Source: a bacterium
GTDB lineage: Bacteria; Electryoneota; B3-LCP
DNA length: 64,000 nucleotides
Assembly: GCA_026394195.1 (NCBI GenBank)
Contig: JAPKYS010000023.1
Span: forward strand, 248,001 to 312,000
Direction: 5' to 3'
Made by a program: the position numbers and the translations under genes. Of the stretch, positions 56,434-64,000 are shown piece after piece (position 1 is the first letter of the stretch; each line of letters begins with the position of its first letter). Under the pieces are notes generated by a model, which was not told the DNA's origin, did no database searches, and saw only the letters and a program-made list of their open reading frames with translations.

Positions 56434-56898
56434 TTGGGTATGCAGTTTTCCACAGGTTGTGAATACGCCATCCACGGGTTGCTTTTCCTGGCGACCAGAG
56501 ACCAAAACGAAGTTGTTTTAGTCAACGATATCGCCCGAGCTCAGAACCTGCCGGTCAGCTACCTGGCCAAGGTGTTCCAACTCCTTGCTAAAGCTGGGCT
56601 ATTAAAATCATTTCGTGGATCGCACGGAGGGTACATGCTTGCTATTCCTCCCGATCAGATCACGCTGCGGCACGTCACCATTGCGATTGAAGGTTCCACG
56701 CCGTTATTCAAGCCGTTAAGCAGCAAGCGGGATTGCGAATTCGCTCCGGATTGTTTGATAAGGGAAGCCTTCAGCCGAGCCGAAGCCTCTCTTTATAGGG
56801 AATTGGAAAAGGTGACTCTGCAAGAAATGGTCGAGAAAGCGCGCCATTCAGGCGATCGTCTGAAATGGCTGCATTTGAGTGAGGCAGAAACCAGTTAA
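56434..56898 (+). CDS. Rrf2 family transcriptional regulator
   Basis: 154 aa; MQFSTGCEYAIHGLLFLA...VNDIARAQNLPVSYLAKVFQLLAKAGLLKSFRGSHGGYMLA. Confidence 0.92.
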   Translation: MGMQFSTGCEYAIHGLLFLATRDQNEVVLVNDIARAQNLPVSYLAKVFQLLAKAGLLKSFRGSHGGYMLAIPPDQITLRHVTIAIEGSTPLFKPLSSKRDCEFAPDCLIREAFSRAEASLYRELEKVTLQEMVEKARHSGDRLKWLHLSEAETS

Positions 56899-56909
56899 AC
56901 AATATAGAA

Positions 56910-58007
56910 ATGGCGGACAGAATGCCCAGACAGGAAGATGTGAAAGCAAAGGTACTGGAAACCCTGAAAAAAGTGAACTACCCCGGTTATAATAGAAATA
57001 TTGTATCATTTGGAATGGCGAAGGGATTGCGAGTCGAAGGCGACAAGCTGACAGTCAATTTGGCGATGAAAGGTGTCGATGCAGTCATCGCTGATCAGAT
57101 CAAGCAAGAAGCTATACGGTTATTAAAAGCGGAGTCTGGATTTCAAACCGTGGAAGTAACTGTGGAGAATGAACCTCCTCCGCAGCCAGGTTCGGCGCAC
57201 GAATCTGAAGGATCGCACCAGGCTTTTAATCCCAAACCCTTGGCCGGGATCAAGTATGTTGTCGCGGTTTCATCCGGCAAGGGGGGTGTCGGCAAATCGA
57301 CGGTCGCAGTCAATCTCGCCTGCGCCGCTGCACAACGCGGATTGAAAGTAGGTATTTTGGATTCTGATATTCATGGACCCAGTCTTCCAACGCTGCTGGG
57401 CATCAACTCGCAACCCGAAACTGAGGATGAAGGCTTCATCCCCATCGAGAAATATGGCTTGAAGGCGATGTCCATCGGTTTTCTGATCGAAAGCGGACAA
57501 CCATTGATCTGGCGAGGACCCATGGTCAATAAGGCGCTTGAACAACTTTATCACAGCACACTGTGGGGTGAACTGGACGTGCTCTTCGTGGATCTCCCAC
57601 CGGGAACCGGCGACGTGCAGATTACACTGGCGCAGAATTATAAGATCAGCGGTGCAATCATTGTGACCACACCCCAAAATCTGGCTTTGGAAGACGTCCG
57701 TCGCGGAGTGGTTATGTTCCAACATACAGCCGTACATGTCCTGGGAATTGTCGAGAATATGAGCTTTTACCGCTGTCCCGATTGCAAGTCGATCACGCAC
57801 CCCTTTGGCGAAGGTGGCGGGGAGCGGGAAGCCGCAGATCTGCAAGTACCCTTCCTGGGCCGCATCCCCCTGGACACGAAAACCCGGGAACTCTCCGATA
57901 AGGGAATTCCGGTGGTGGTTGATGATCCACAGAGCGAGAGCGCACAGTGTTATTTCAAAGTTTGGGATCAGACTTACCAACGTCTAACTAAATTATCCGA
58001 ATCATGA
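56910..58007 (+). CDS. Mrp/NBP35-type P-loop Fe-S carrier ATPase with N-terminal MIP18-like domain
   Basis: 365 aa; VVAVSSGKGGVGKSTVAVNLA...LDSDIHGPSLPTLLG...DLPPGTGDVQITLAQ...ENMSFYRCPDC. Confidence 0.95.
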   Translation: MADRMPRQEDVKAKVLETLKKVNYPGYNRNIVSFGMAKGLRVEGDKLTVNLAMKGVDAVIADQIKQEAIRLLKAESGFQTVEVTVENEPPPQPGSAHESEGSHQAFNPKPLAGIKYVVAVSSGKGGVGKSTVAVNLACAAAQRGLKVGILDSDIHGPSLPTLLGINSQPETEDEGFIPIEKYGLKAMSIGFLIESGQPLIWRGPMVNKALEQLYHSTLWGELDVLFVDLPPGTGDVQITLAQNYKISGAIIVTTPQNLALEDVRRGVVMFQHTAVHVLGIVENMSFYRCPDCKSITHPFGEGGGEREAADLQVPFLGRIPLDTKTRELSDKGIPVVVDDPQSESAQCYFKVWDQTYQRLTKLSES

Positions 58008-58321
58008 TAACAGAGGAATTCGTCTACGCAGCCCTGGAAACGGTTCTTGATCCCGAAATCGGGATAGATATCGTCAATCTTGGGTTTATCTACGACGTAA
58101 AAATTGCTGACGATAAAGTCGACGTGGCCATGACCCTGACGACCAAGGGGTGCCCCATGCACGGCAGCCTGACTCAACAAGCCAAAGATGCGATCATCAC
58201 GCACACCGGAGCGGCAGAAGCCAACATAAGGCTGGTCTTCGATCCACCCTGGAATGTGCACATGATGAGCGAATCAGCCCGAACCCGGTTGGGAATTGAT
58301 CTCAGCCTGATGGACGATTAA
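58004..58321 (+). CDS. MIP18/DUF59 family Fe-S assembly protein
   Basis: 105 aa; AALETVLDPEIGIDIVNLGFIYDVKIADDKVDVAMTLTTKGCPMHGSL; ATGA overlap with mrp. Confidence 0.92.
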   Translation: MITEEFVYAALETVLDPEIGIDIVNLGFIYDVKIADDKVDVAMTLTTKGCPMHGSLTQQAKDAIITHTGAAEANIRLVFDPPWNVHMMSESARTRLGIDLSLMDD

Positions 58322-58323
58322 CC

Positions 58324-59364
58324 ATGATTGTCACTGCACTGGGACTGCTCTCCGGCGGGCTGGATAGCACGCTGGCGGCAAAACTGATGCTGGACCAGGG
58401 GATCAGGGTTCAGGGGTTGAACTTCAATACCGGCTTTTGCATCAGCGATACCCGACGCCAGTTGAAAAGGCGGGGACGCAAAGAAGGTACTCTCCGCAAT
58501 GAAGCACTGCGGGCAGGTTCCGATCTGAATATACCCATCGAGATCGTTGACGTTTCCGAAGAGTATCTGAGCATCGTCACCAATCCCCGCTGGGGTTACG
58601 GCAAAAATGCCAATCCCTGCCTTGATTGTCGCATCATGATGCTCCGCAAAGCCAAAGCGCTTATGCCTAAGTTCGAAGCTCAATTTGTGTTCACGGGCGA
58701 GGTACTCGGCCAACGGCCCATGACACAAAAGCGCTTTACTCTGAGGCAGATTGAAAAACAGACTGACCTTGATGGCTACCTGCTCAGACCGCTCTCAGCG
58801 CTCAGGCTTCCGGAAACCGAGGCAGAAAAATCGGGTCTGGTAGACCGACAGCGCCTTTTGGGCATCGCTGGACGATCGAGGAAGCCGCAATTTGAACTGG
58901 CAAAGAGATTGGGAATCGATGAATTTCCACAGCCTGCCGGCGGCTGCTGCTTCCTGACTGATCCGAATTATAGTCGCAAGTTTTTCGATTTTAATAAATA
59001 TAAAGCGCCTGACCGTCAAATCAACCTTGAGGATTTTACCCTGTTGAAGGTGGGGAGACATCTGCGGCTTTCTGATCATCTGAAGTTGATTGTCGGGCGT
59101 GATGAAGCCGAGAATAATTTCCTTGAGAGATATACCTTAGGCAGGTGGGCGTTCAGCCCCGTTGACATACCGGGTCCAACAGCACTTCTGGAAGGCAGTT
59201 CATCCGAACAGGATAGAGCTTTGGCGGCGAGAATTGTAGCTCGCTATAGCGATCATGAAGGGAGATCTCCGATCCGAATTCAATGCCAAAAGGACCAGGA
59301 AATAATCGCTATCGATGCTGTACCGATCGAATCGGATTTGACAGCACAGTTATTAATCAACTAA
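58324..59364 (+). CDS. MnmA/ThiI-like PP-loop tRNA-thiolation-type ATPase
   Basis: 346 aa; LGLLSGGLDSTLAAKLML; NPCLDCRIMMLRKAKALM; GGCCFLTDPNYSRKFFDF. Confidence 0.75.
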   Translation: MIVTALGLLSGGLDSTLAAKLMLDQGIRVQGLNFNTGFCISDTRRQLKRRGRKEGTLRNEALRAGSDLNIPIEIVDVSEEYLSIVTNPRWGYGKNANPCLDCRIMMLRKAKALMPKFEAQFVFTGEVLGQRPMTQKRFTLRQIEKQTDLDGYLLRPLSALRLPETEAEKSGLVDRQRLLGIAGRSRKPQFELAKRLGIDEFPQPAGGCCFLTDPNYSRKFFDFNKYKAPDRQINLEDFTLLKVGRHLRLSDHLKLIVGRDEAENNFLERYTLGRWAFSPVDIPGPTALLEGSSSEQDRALAARIVARYSDHEGRSPIRIQCQKDQEIIAIDAVPIESDLTAQLLIN

Positions 59365-59381
59365 CCTGACGAAAGCACGAT

Positions 59382-59666
59382 ATGGTCAAAGATCCATTCG
59401 CACTGAGCGACAATTACGGCGATATTGTTAAAGGTAAACTTGAAGAGGTTCTGAGTACTGCGCCTTCGATTGTTCTGGCGAAAGTCATCCGCAGGGTGCT
59501 GGAAAACCTGGTGCTGACAGAGCGCCTCGCTGCACAAAGCGGAGTAGAGATCGGTGGGCGGGAAAAACAGCAGCTCATGCAAAAGGATTATCCCGACATC
59601 CAAGCGGAAGTTGACCGGGCGGTGGGCGAATTCATCGGATCAATCGTTTCCAGGGAAGGTGGATGA
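59382..59666 (+). CDS. conserved-looking small hypothetical protein
   Basis: 94 aa ORF tightly packed between co-directional genes, 4 bp overlap with the queH-like gene. Confidence 0.6.
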   Translation: MVKDPFALSDNYGDIVKGKLEEVLSTAPSIVLAKVIRRVLENLVLTERLAAQSGVEIGGREKQQLMQKDYPDIQAEVDRAVGEFIGSIVSREGG

Positions 59667-60193
59667 TGAAGGTCCTGTTACATGTCTGCTGCGGACCGGA
59701 CGTTACAGTCCCGCTGGAACGACGGGAGCTGACGGATCAATTGTCCCTATTTTTCTTTAACCCCAACATCCATCCGACCGAGGAGTATGCTCGTAGATTG
59801 GCAGCATTCCTGAAAGTCGCCTGCCATTACCAGGCAGAATATATTTTGGGAGACTATCAACCGGAAGACTGGACTGGATTGACTCAAGGATATGGAGATG
59901 CTCGGGAGGGCGGAGAGCGCTGTCGAATCTGCATCGGACATCGGCTTGACAGCACCGCTGTCAAGGCCCAAGAGCTGGGATTTGACGCCATCGGCAGCGT
60001 CTTTACAACCAGTCCGCTGAAGAATCTCCAACTGGTTAATGAATTGGGTCAAAGCGCTGCCGACCGTCACGGTATCCGCTTCATTCCTGCGGATTATAAG
60101 AAAAAGGATGGCTTTAAACGTTCGGTGCAAATCTGTAAAGAACTTGATATTTACCGGCAAAATTACTGCGGTTGTCGATTTTCAATAAGATGA
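59666..60193 (+). CDS. queH: epoxyqueuosine reductase QueH
   Basis: MKVLLHVCCGPDVTVPLERR...FFFNPNIHPTEEYARRL...GGERCRICIGHRLDSTA...FTTSPLKN...YCGCRFSIR. Confidence 0.92.
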   Translation: MKVLLHVCCGPDVTVPLERRELTDQLSLFFFNPNIHPTEEYARRLAAFLKVACHYQAEYILGDYQPEDWTGLTQGYGDAREGGERCRICIGHRLDSTAVKAQELGFDAIGSVFTTSPLKNLQLVNELGQSAADRHGIRFIPADYKKKDGFKRSVQICKELDIYRQNYCGCRFSIR

Positions 60194-60253
60194 TACAGAC
60201 GCTTACTGACGTCCTCACTGTAGCTTCGATGCGTGTACCACTCAGAGGCATTT

Positions 60254-61480
60254 ATGAACGATAAGCCCATCTACTTTGATAACAACGATACGACTCCCAT
60301 GCTGGAGCCGGTCTTTGAAGCGATGAAGCCCTATTTCATCGAAAAATTTGGCAATCCGGCATCACTGCACGAATACGGTGCAGAAGCTGAAGACGCGGTG
60401 AATGCCGCGCGCGCATCTTTGGCTGAACACATCGGAGCAACTCCGGAAGAAATTATCTTCACAGGGGGCGCCACTGAAGCCAATAATCTGGCAATATTGG
60501 GAGCAGCTCGCGGAGCATCTGAGAAGAAGCGGCACATTATCACCACCAAAATTGAGCACAATGCCGTCCTCAATCCAGTTAAACGGCTGGAAAAAGAGGG
60601 CTTTTCGGTCACCTACCTGAATGTCGACAAAGAAGGCTTCATCGATCCTGACGAACTCAAACGAGCGATCAGGCCCGAAACCCTCCTTTTTAGTGTTATT
60701 CACGGCAATCATGAAATCGGAACGATTCAGGATTTACAGTCTCTGGGCGACATCTGCCGTGAAAACGGCGTCCTGATGCACACAGATGCTGCGCAGAGTT
60801 TCAGTAAAGTCCCCATCAAAGTTCAGACCACTCCGGTGGATTTGATTTCGGTGAATGCCCATAAGCTCCACGGACCCAAGGGCATCGGGTTCCTTTATAT
60901 CCGCAAAGGAACCCGGATTGTCAAAATCATGGAGGGAGCGCCCCAAGAACAAAATCTGAGACCCGGAACGGAAAATGTGCCTGCCATTATCGGATTTGCC
61001 GAAGCGGCGCGGATCGCTTTTGATGGCATGGTGGATGATACGGCCTACATGGCCTCCTTGCGTGACCGCTTGATCGATCAGCTTATCCAGATTCCACACA
61101 CCCATCTAAACGGTCCACGGGGAAGCAACCGGCTTCCGACCAATGCAGATATCACCTTCAAATATATTGAAGGAGAAGCGATCCTGATGCACCTCTCCAT
61201 ACGGGGAGTCTATGTTTCATCCGGTTCCGCTTGTTCATCCAAATCGCTGACACCGTCGAGCGTTTTAACTGCGATTGGCTTGAAACATGAAGATGCCCAT
61301 GGTTCGATTCGCTTCTCTTTTTCGAAGTTAAATACACCAAAAGAAGTTGACGTCGCCGTAGAAAAGGTCAAAGAAGTTGTCGCTCTGCTGCGCTCCATGA
61401 CCGCTTTCATCCCGGAACTGCATTCGGAAGTCGAAGGCAAGGGACAGACCTTCTACAAGAAGAAGAAAGAGGAGCGTTAG
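60254..61480 (+). CDS. cysteine desulfurase (NifS/IscS family)
   Basis: MNDKPIYFDNNDTTPMLEPV...FTGGATEANNLAILGA...HTDAAQSFSKVPI...VNAHKLHGPKGIGFLYI...SSGSACSS. Confidence 0.95.
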   Translation: MNDKPIYFDNNDTTPMLEPVFEAMKPYFIEKFGNPASLHEYGAEAEDAVNAARASLAEHIGATPEEIIFTGGATEANNLAILGAARGASEKKRHIITTKIEHNAVLNPVKRLEKEGFSVTYLNVDKEGFIDPDELKRAIRPETLLFSVIHGNHEIGTIQDLQSLGDICRENGVLMHTDAAQSFSKVPIKVQTTPVDLISVNAHKLHGPKGIGFLYIRKGTRIVKIMEGAPQEQNLRPGTENVPAIIGFAEAARIAFDGMVDDTAYMASLRDRLIDQLIQIPHTHLNGPRGSNRLPTNADITFKYIEGEAILMHLSIRGVYVSSGSACSSKSLTPSSVLTAIGLKHEDAHGSIRFSFSKLNTPKEVDVAVEKVKEVVALLRSMTAFIPELHSEVEGKGQTFYKKKKEER

Positions 61481-61538
61481 CACAGGACGTGAACCTTTGA
61501 ATGAGCGAAAACCAACCCAAGAATAATCCGGAGCAAAG

Positions 61539-62255
61539 ATGGCCATAAAGTATTCCCCGATGGTAATAGAACACTTCACTCATCCCCAGAACGTGGGAGA
61601 AATCGACAATCCCGATGCCGAAGCGACGGAAGGCTCCCCGGCGTGTGGCGATATGATTACCTTTACCCTCAAGGTGAATCCGGATAGCCACGTGGTCGAA
61701 GATATCCGCTTCAGATCCTATGGATGCGCTTCCAATATCGCCACTGCATCGATGGCAACCGTCATCGCCAAAGGTAAAACCATTGAAGAAATCAAAGATT
61801 TTAACCCCAAGCTGATAGCGGAAAAACTGGGTGGTTTGCCTGCGATAAAAATGCACTGCTCGGTTCTCGCCATCAACGGCTTGAAAGCCGCAGCCAAACA
61901 GTGGGAAATTACGCAAGGTATCACTGAAGTTGAAGAGATTCAGTGCAACGATACAACTATTCGAAAACTGCTCCATGAAGTCATCAACCCTCAAACCGGT
62001 AAGTCAATTGTCGCTTCCGGCATGGTGAGTTACATCCAGGTAGATGGAGGGAAGGTTTTCGTCGAGATTTCCATGCAAGGGACAGATGAAATGTACGCTG
62101 ACAATATACGCGAAGAAGTTACCGAGAAAATCGAGTCCATGAAGTGCGTACAGGAAATCATCGTTCGAATCATGGAAAGAGAGAAATTCGAATCGAGTGA
62201 CTTGAATGGCTCCCGAGCAAGCACTAATCAATCTGGCCAGCCGGAGAAGAGCTGA
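61539..62255 (+). CDS. IscU-type Fe-S scaffold fused to a C-terminal MIP18/DUF59-like domain
   Basis: 238 aa; MAIKYSPMVIEHFTHPQNVGEIDNPDAEATEGSPACGDMI...RFRSYGCASNIATASMA...IKMHCSVLA; then LLHEVINPQTGKSIVASGMVSYIQVDGGKVFVEISM. Confidence 0.85.
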   Translation: MAIKYSPMVIEHFTHPQNVGEIDNPDAEATEGSPACGDMITFTLKVNPDSHVVEDIRFRSYGCASNIATASMATVIAKGKTIEEIKDFNPKLIAEKLGGLPAIKMHCSVLAINGLKAAAKQWEITQGITEVEEIQCNDTTIRKLLHEVINPQTGKSIVASGMVSYIQVDGGKVFVEISMQGTDEMYADNIREEVTEKIESMKCVQEIIVRIMEREKFESSDLNGSRASTNQSGQPEKS

Positions 62256-62629
62256 TGTACTCGCAGGAATATATGAAACACTTCCAGAATCCGCAAAATA
62301 TCGGCGATCTGGACGATGCGGATGCGGTAGAAGAAGTACAATTCCAGGGGCAGGGCTGTTTCGACCGGATTCGAATTTTTGCCAAGCTCGACGGCAATAA
62401 ACTAAAAAAAATCACCTATCGCACTCGTGGGTGTTCCGGTACCATTGCCTCCTGTTCTGCGATGTCAACCATGGCTGCGGGGATGGAACTGGACCAGGCA
62501 GCCCAGATCAGCGGTGATGACATTGCCGGTACTCTGGGAGGCGTCCCGGAAAGGAAGATGCACAGCGTAAATCTGGCAGCAGAGGCGCTGCGCAAAGTCA
62601 GTGAAACCTTGCTGAAGCGAAATGGGTAA
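62255..62629 (+). CDS. IscU-like paralog
   Basis: 124 aa; MYSQEYMKHFQNPQNIGDLDDADAVEEVQFQGQGCFDRI...TYRTRGCSGTIASCSAMSTM...ERKMHSVNLAAEAL. Confidence 0.85.
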   Translation: MYSQEYMKHFQNPQNIGDLDDADAVEEVQFQGQGCFDRIRIFAKLDGNKLKKITYRTRGCSGTIASCSAMSTMAAGMELDQAAQISGDDIAGTLGGVPERKMHSVNLAAEALRKVSETLLKRNG

Positions 62630-63152
62630 GCTACAAAAAGGATACGTGCAGGTTTACACCGGCGATGGCAAGGGGAAAACCACCGCCGCTCTCGGATTAT
62701 CTGTCAGAGCCTTGGGAGCCGGATTGAAGGTTGGTATCGTCCAATTCATGAAAGGCTCTTCCTACAGCGAACTGAAGGCGCTGCGACGATTCGCTCCGGA
62801 TCTTCAGTTGTTGCAGACTGGGCGAAGCAAGTGCATCCGCAAAGAAGAGGTCAATAACACAGACCGTCAAGAAGCGCGACGCGGCTTGGAATTAGCCAGG
62901 GAATTTCTCAACCAGGATGACCTGGACGTCCTAATTCTGGATGAGATCCTGGTGGCGCATTGGTTCGGACTCGTTTCCATGGATGACATGATAAATATCT
63001 TGGATCATCGCCCGGAACGGATCGAATTAGTGCTCACCGGAAGGCAGGCGCCTGAGGAGATCATCAGGCGTGCTGATCTGGTCACCGAGATGACTGAAAT
63101 AAAGCACTACTACCAGTCGGGCGTTCCCGCCCGTTTGGGCATCGAAATGTAA
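62622..63152 (+). CDS. cobO: corrinoid (cob(I)yrinic acid a,c-diamide) adenosyltransferase, CobA/CobO type
   Basis: 176 aa; GYVQVYTGDGKGKTTAALGLSVRALGAGLKVGIVQFMKG...LDVLILDEILVAHWFGLV...VLTGRQAPEEIIRRADLVTEMTEIKHYY. Confidence 0.95.
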   Translation: MGKLQKGYVQVYTGDGKGKTTAALGLSVRALGAGLKVGIVQFMKGSSYSELKALRRFAPDLQLLQTGRSKCIRKEEVNNTDRQEARRGLELAREFLNQDDLDVLILDEILVAHWFGLVSMDDMINILDHRPERIELVLTGRQAPEEIIRRADLVTEMTEIKHYYQSGVPARLGIEM

Positions 63153-63166
63153 CAACGACCCGAGCT

Positions 63167-63937
63167 ATGCTGCTTTTTATCTCCGATTCACACCTGGGTA
63201 TCGGCACGTCGCAGGCGCAGACTGAAAGAATTGAAAAACTGTTCGCCTGTCTCGATCATTACAGAGGAAATCTGGAAAGATTGTATATCATCGGCGATCT
63301 TTTCGATTTCTGGTTTGAGTGGCGGCACGTGATTCTCAAGCGCTATTTCCGCGTACTTTGCAAGCTGCGCGGACTGATCGACCAAGGGATTGAGGTCCAT
63401 TATCTCGCCGGCAACCATGATTTCGCGCTAGGCCAATTTCTGCAGGATGAGATCGGCGCGGAAATACACCAAGATGCGTTTCAATTTGAATTTAACGGTA
63501 AAAAGTTCTACCTGCTGCATGGGGACGGCTTAGCGCCCGATGATTGGGGATACCGCTTTCTCAAACGCATCTTCCGGAACCGTCTGAATCAGAAATTGTT
63601 CACCTTTATTCACCCGGACTACGGTTTAACTCTGGCGCACACGAGCAGCCATACCAGCCGCAACCACACGATGCGGCGATGGGACGTTGATGGTTGGGCG
63701 TATCGAGCTGAAGCCGAAAGGCTAATCCGGCGGGGCAGTGACTACGTTCTCTTCGGACACACACATGAACCTCTTCTGATGGGACTTGATTCAGGCATTT
63801 ACGTCAACACCGGAGACTGGATGCGCTATTTTTCATACGCCACATACGAGAATGGGAACATGAAGCTGATGTATTGGGATCATCCAGGCCTATACCGTAA
63901 TGAGAGCGAAGTCAGAAACTGCGCTGTAGCGAAATAG
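63167..63937 (+). CDS. lpxH: UDP-2,3-diacylglucosamine diphosphatase-like metallophosphoesterase
   Basis: 256 aa; FISDSHLGIGTSQAQ, IIGDLFDFWFEW, YLAGNHDFALG, LLHGDGLAPDDWGYRFLKRIFRN, FGHTHEP. Confidence 0.85.
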   Translation: MLLFISDSHLGIGTSQAQTERIEKLFACLDHYRGNLERLYIIGDLFDFWFEWRHVILKRYFRVLCKLRGLIDQGIEVHYLAGNHDFALGQFLQDEIGAEIHQDAFQFEFNGKKFYLLHGDGLAPDDWGYRFLKRIFRNRLNQKLFTFIHPDYGLTLAHTSSHTSRNHTMRRWDVDGWAYRAEAERLIRRGSDYVLFGHTHEPLLMGLDSGIYVNTGDWMRYFSYATYENGNMKLMYWDHPGLYRNESEVRNCAVAK

Positions 63938-64000
63938 AGTATTATTCGGTTCGTCGCTTAGCACACCCTCCATCCTCACCCCGAAAATAACGCTTTGTGC

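Noticed and set aside
1-64000. CRISPR arrays, rRNA, prophage or transposase genes
   Set aside because: Nothing with regularly spaced direct repeats, rRNA-like sequence or transposase/phage motifs was recognised in the sequence or ORF list.

Overview
64 kb of bacterial chromosome, annotated from sequence alone. The secreted proteins carry FlgD-like/T9SS-type C-terminal sorting domains and a PorV-like protein is present, so an FCB-type or candidate-phylum bacterium is likely; this is inferred, not demonstrated. Main parts: (i) 1-23 kb: secreted/surface proteins (MBL-fold hydrolase, NHL lipoprotein, PorV-like protein, TonB-dependent receptor with lipoprotein partner, multidomain secreted proteins, a C25/gingipain-like protein), a cytochrome c and a five-PAS hybrid histidine kinase. 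(ii) 23.9-32.7 kb: a compact nine-gene minus-strand operon with a SAM methyltransferase, a half-size EamA transporter, a corrinoid protein, two MtaA/MtbA-type (URO-D fold) methyltransferases, a RACo-like ASKHA ferredoxin, two HgdB/BcrC-like (2-hydroxyacyl-CoA dehydratase family) subunits and a BadF/BcrA-type activase ATPase. This is the best candidate for an undescribed system. (iii) 33-49 kb: secreted proteins, one with palindromic repeats inside its reading frame; tRNA-Asn; IclR regulator; archaeal-type GatD; an exosortase-like membrane protein; glycan genes; a candidate small RNA. (iv) 50-53.4 kb: etfBA-fixCX-like module. (v) 56.4-63.9 kb: an Fe-S/thiolation operon (Rrf2, Mrp, MIP18, PP-loop, QueH, NifS/IscS, IscU fused to a DUF59-like domain, an IscU paralog lacking one ligand Cys, corrinoid adenosyltransferase, LpxH-like). 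No CRISPR array, rRNA, transposase or phage genes were recognised.
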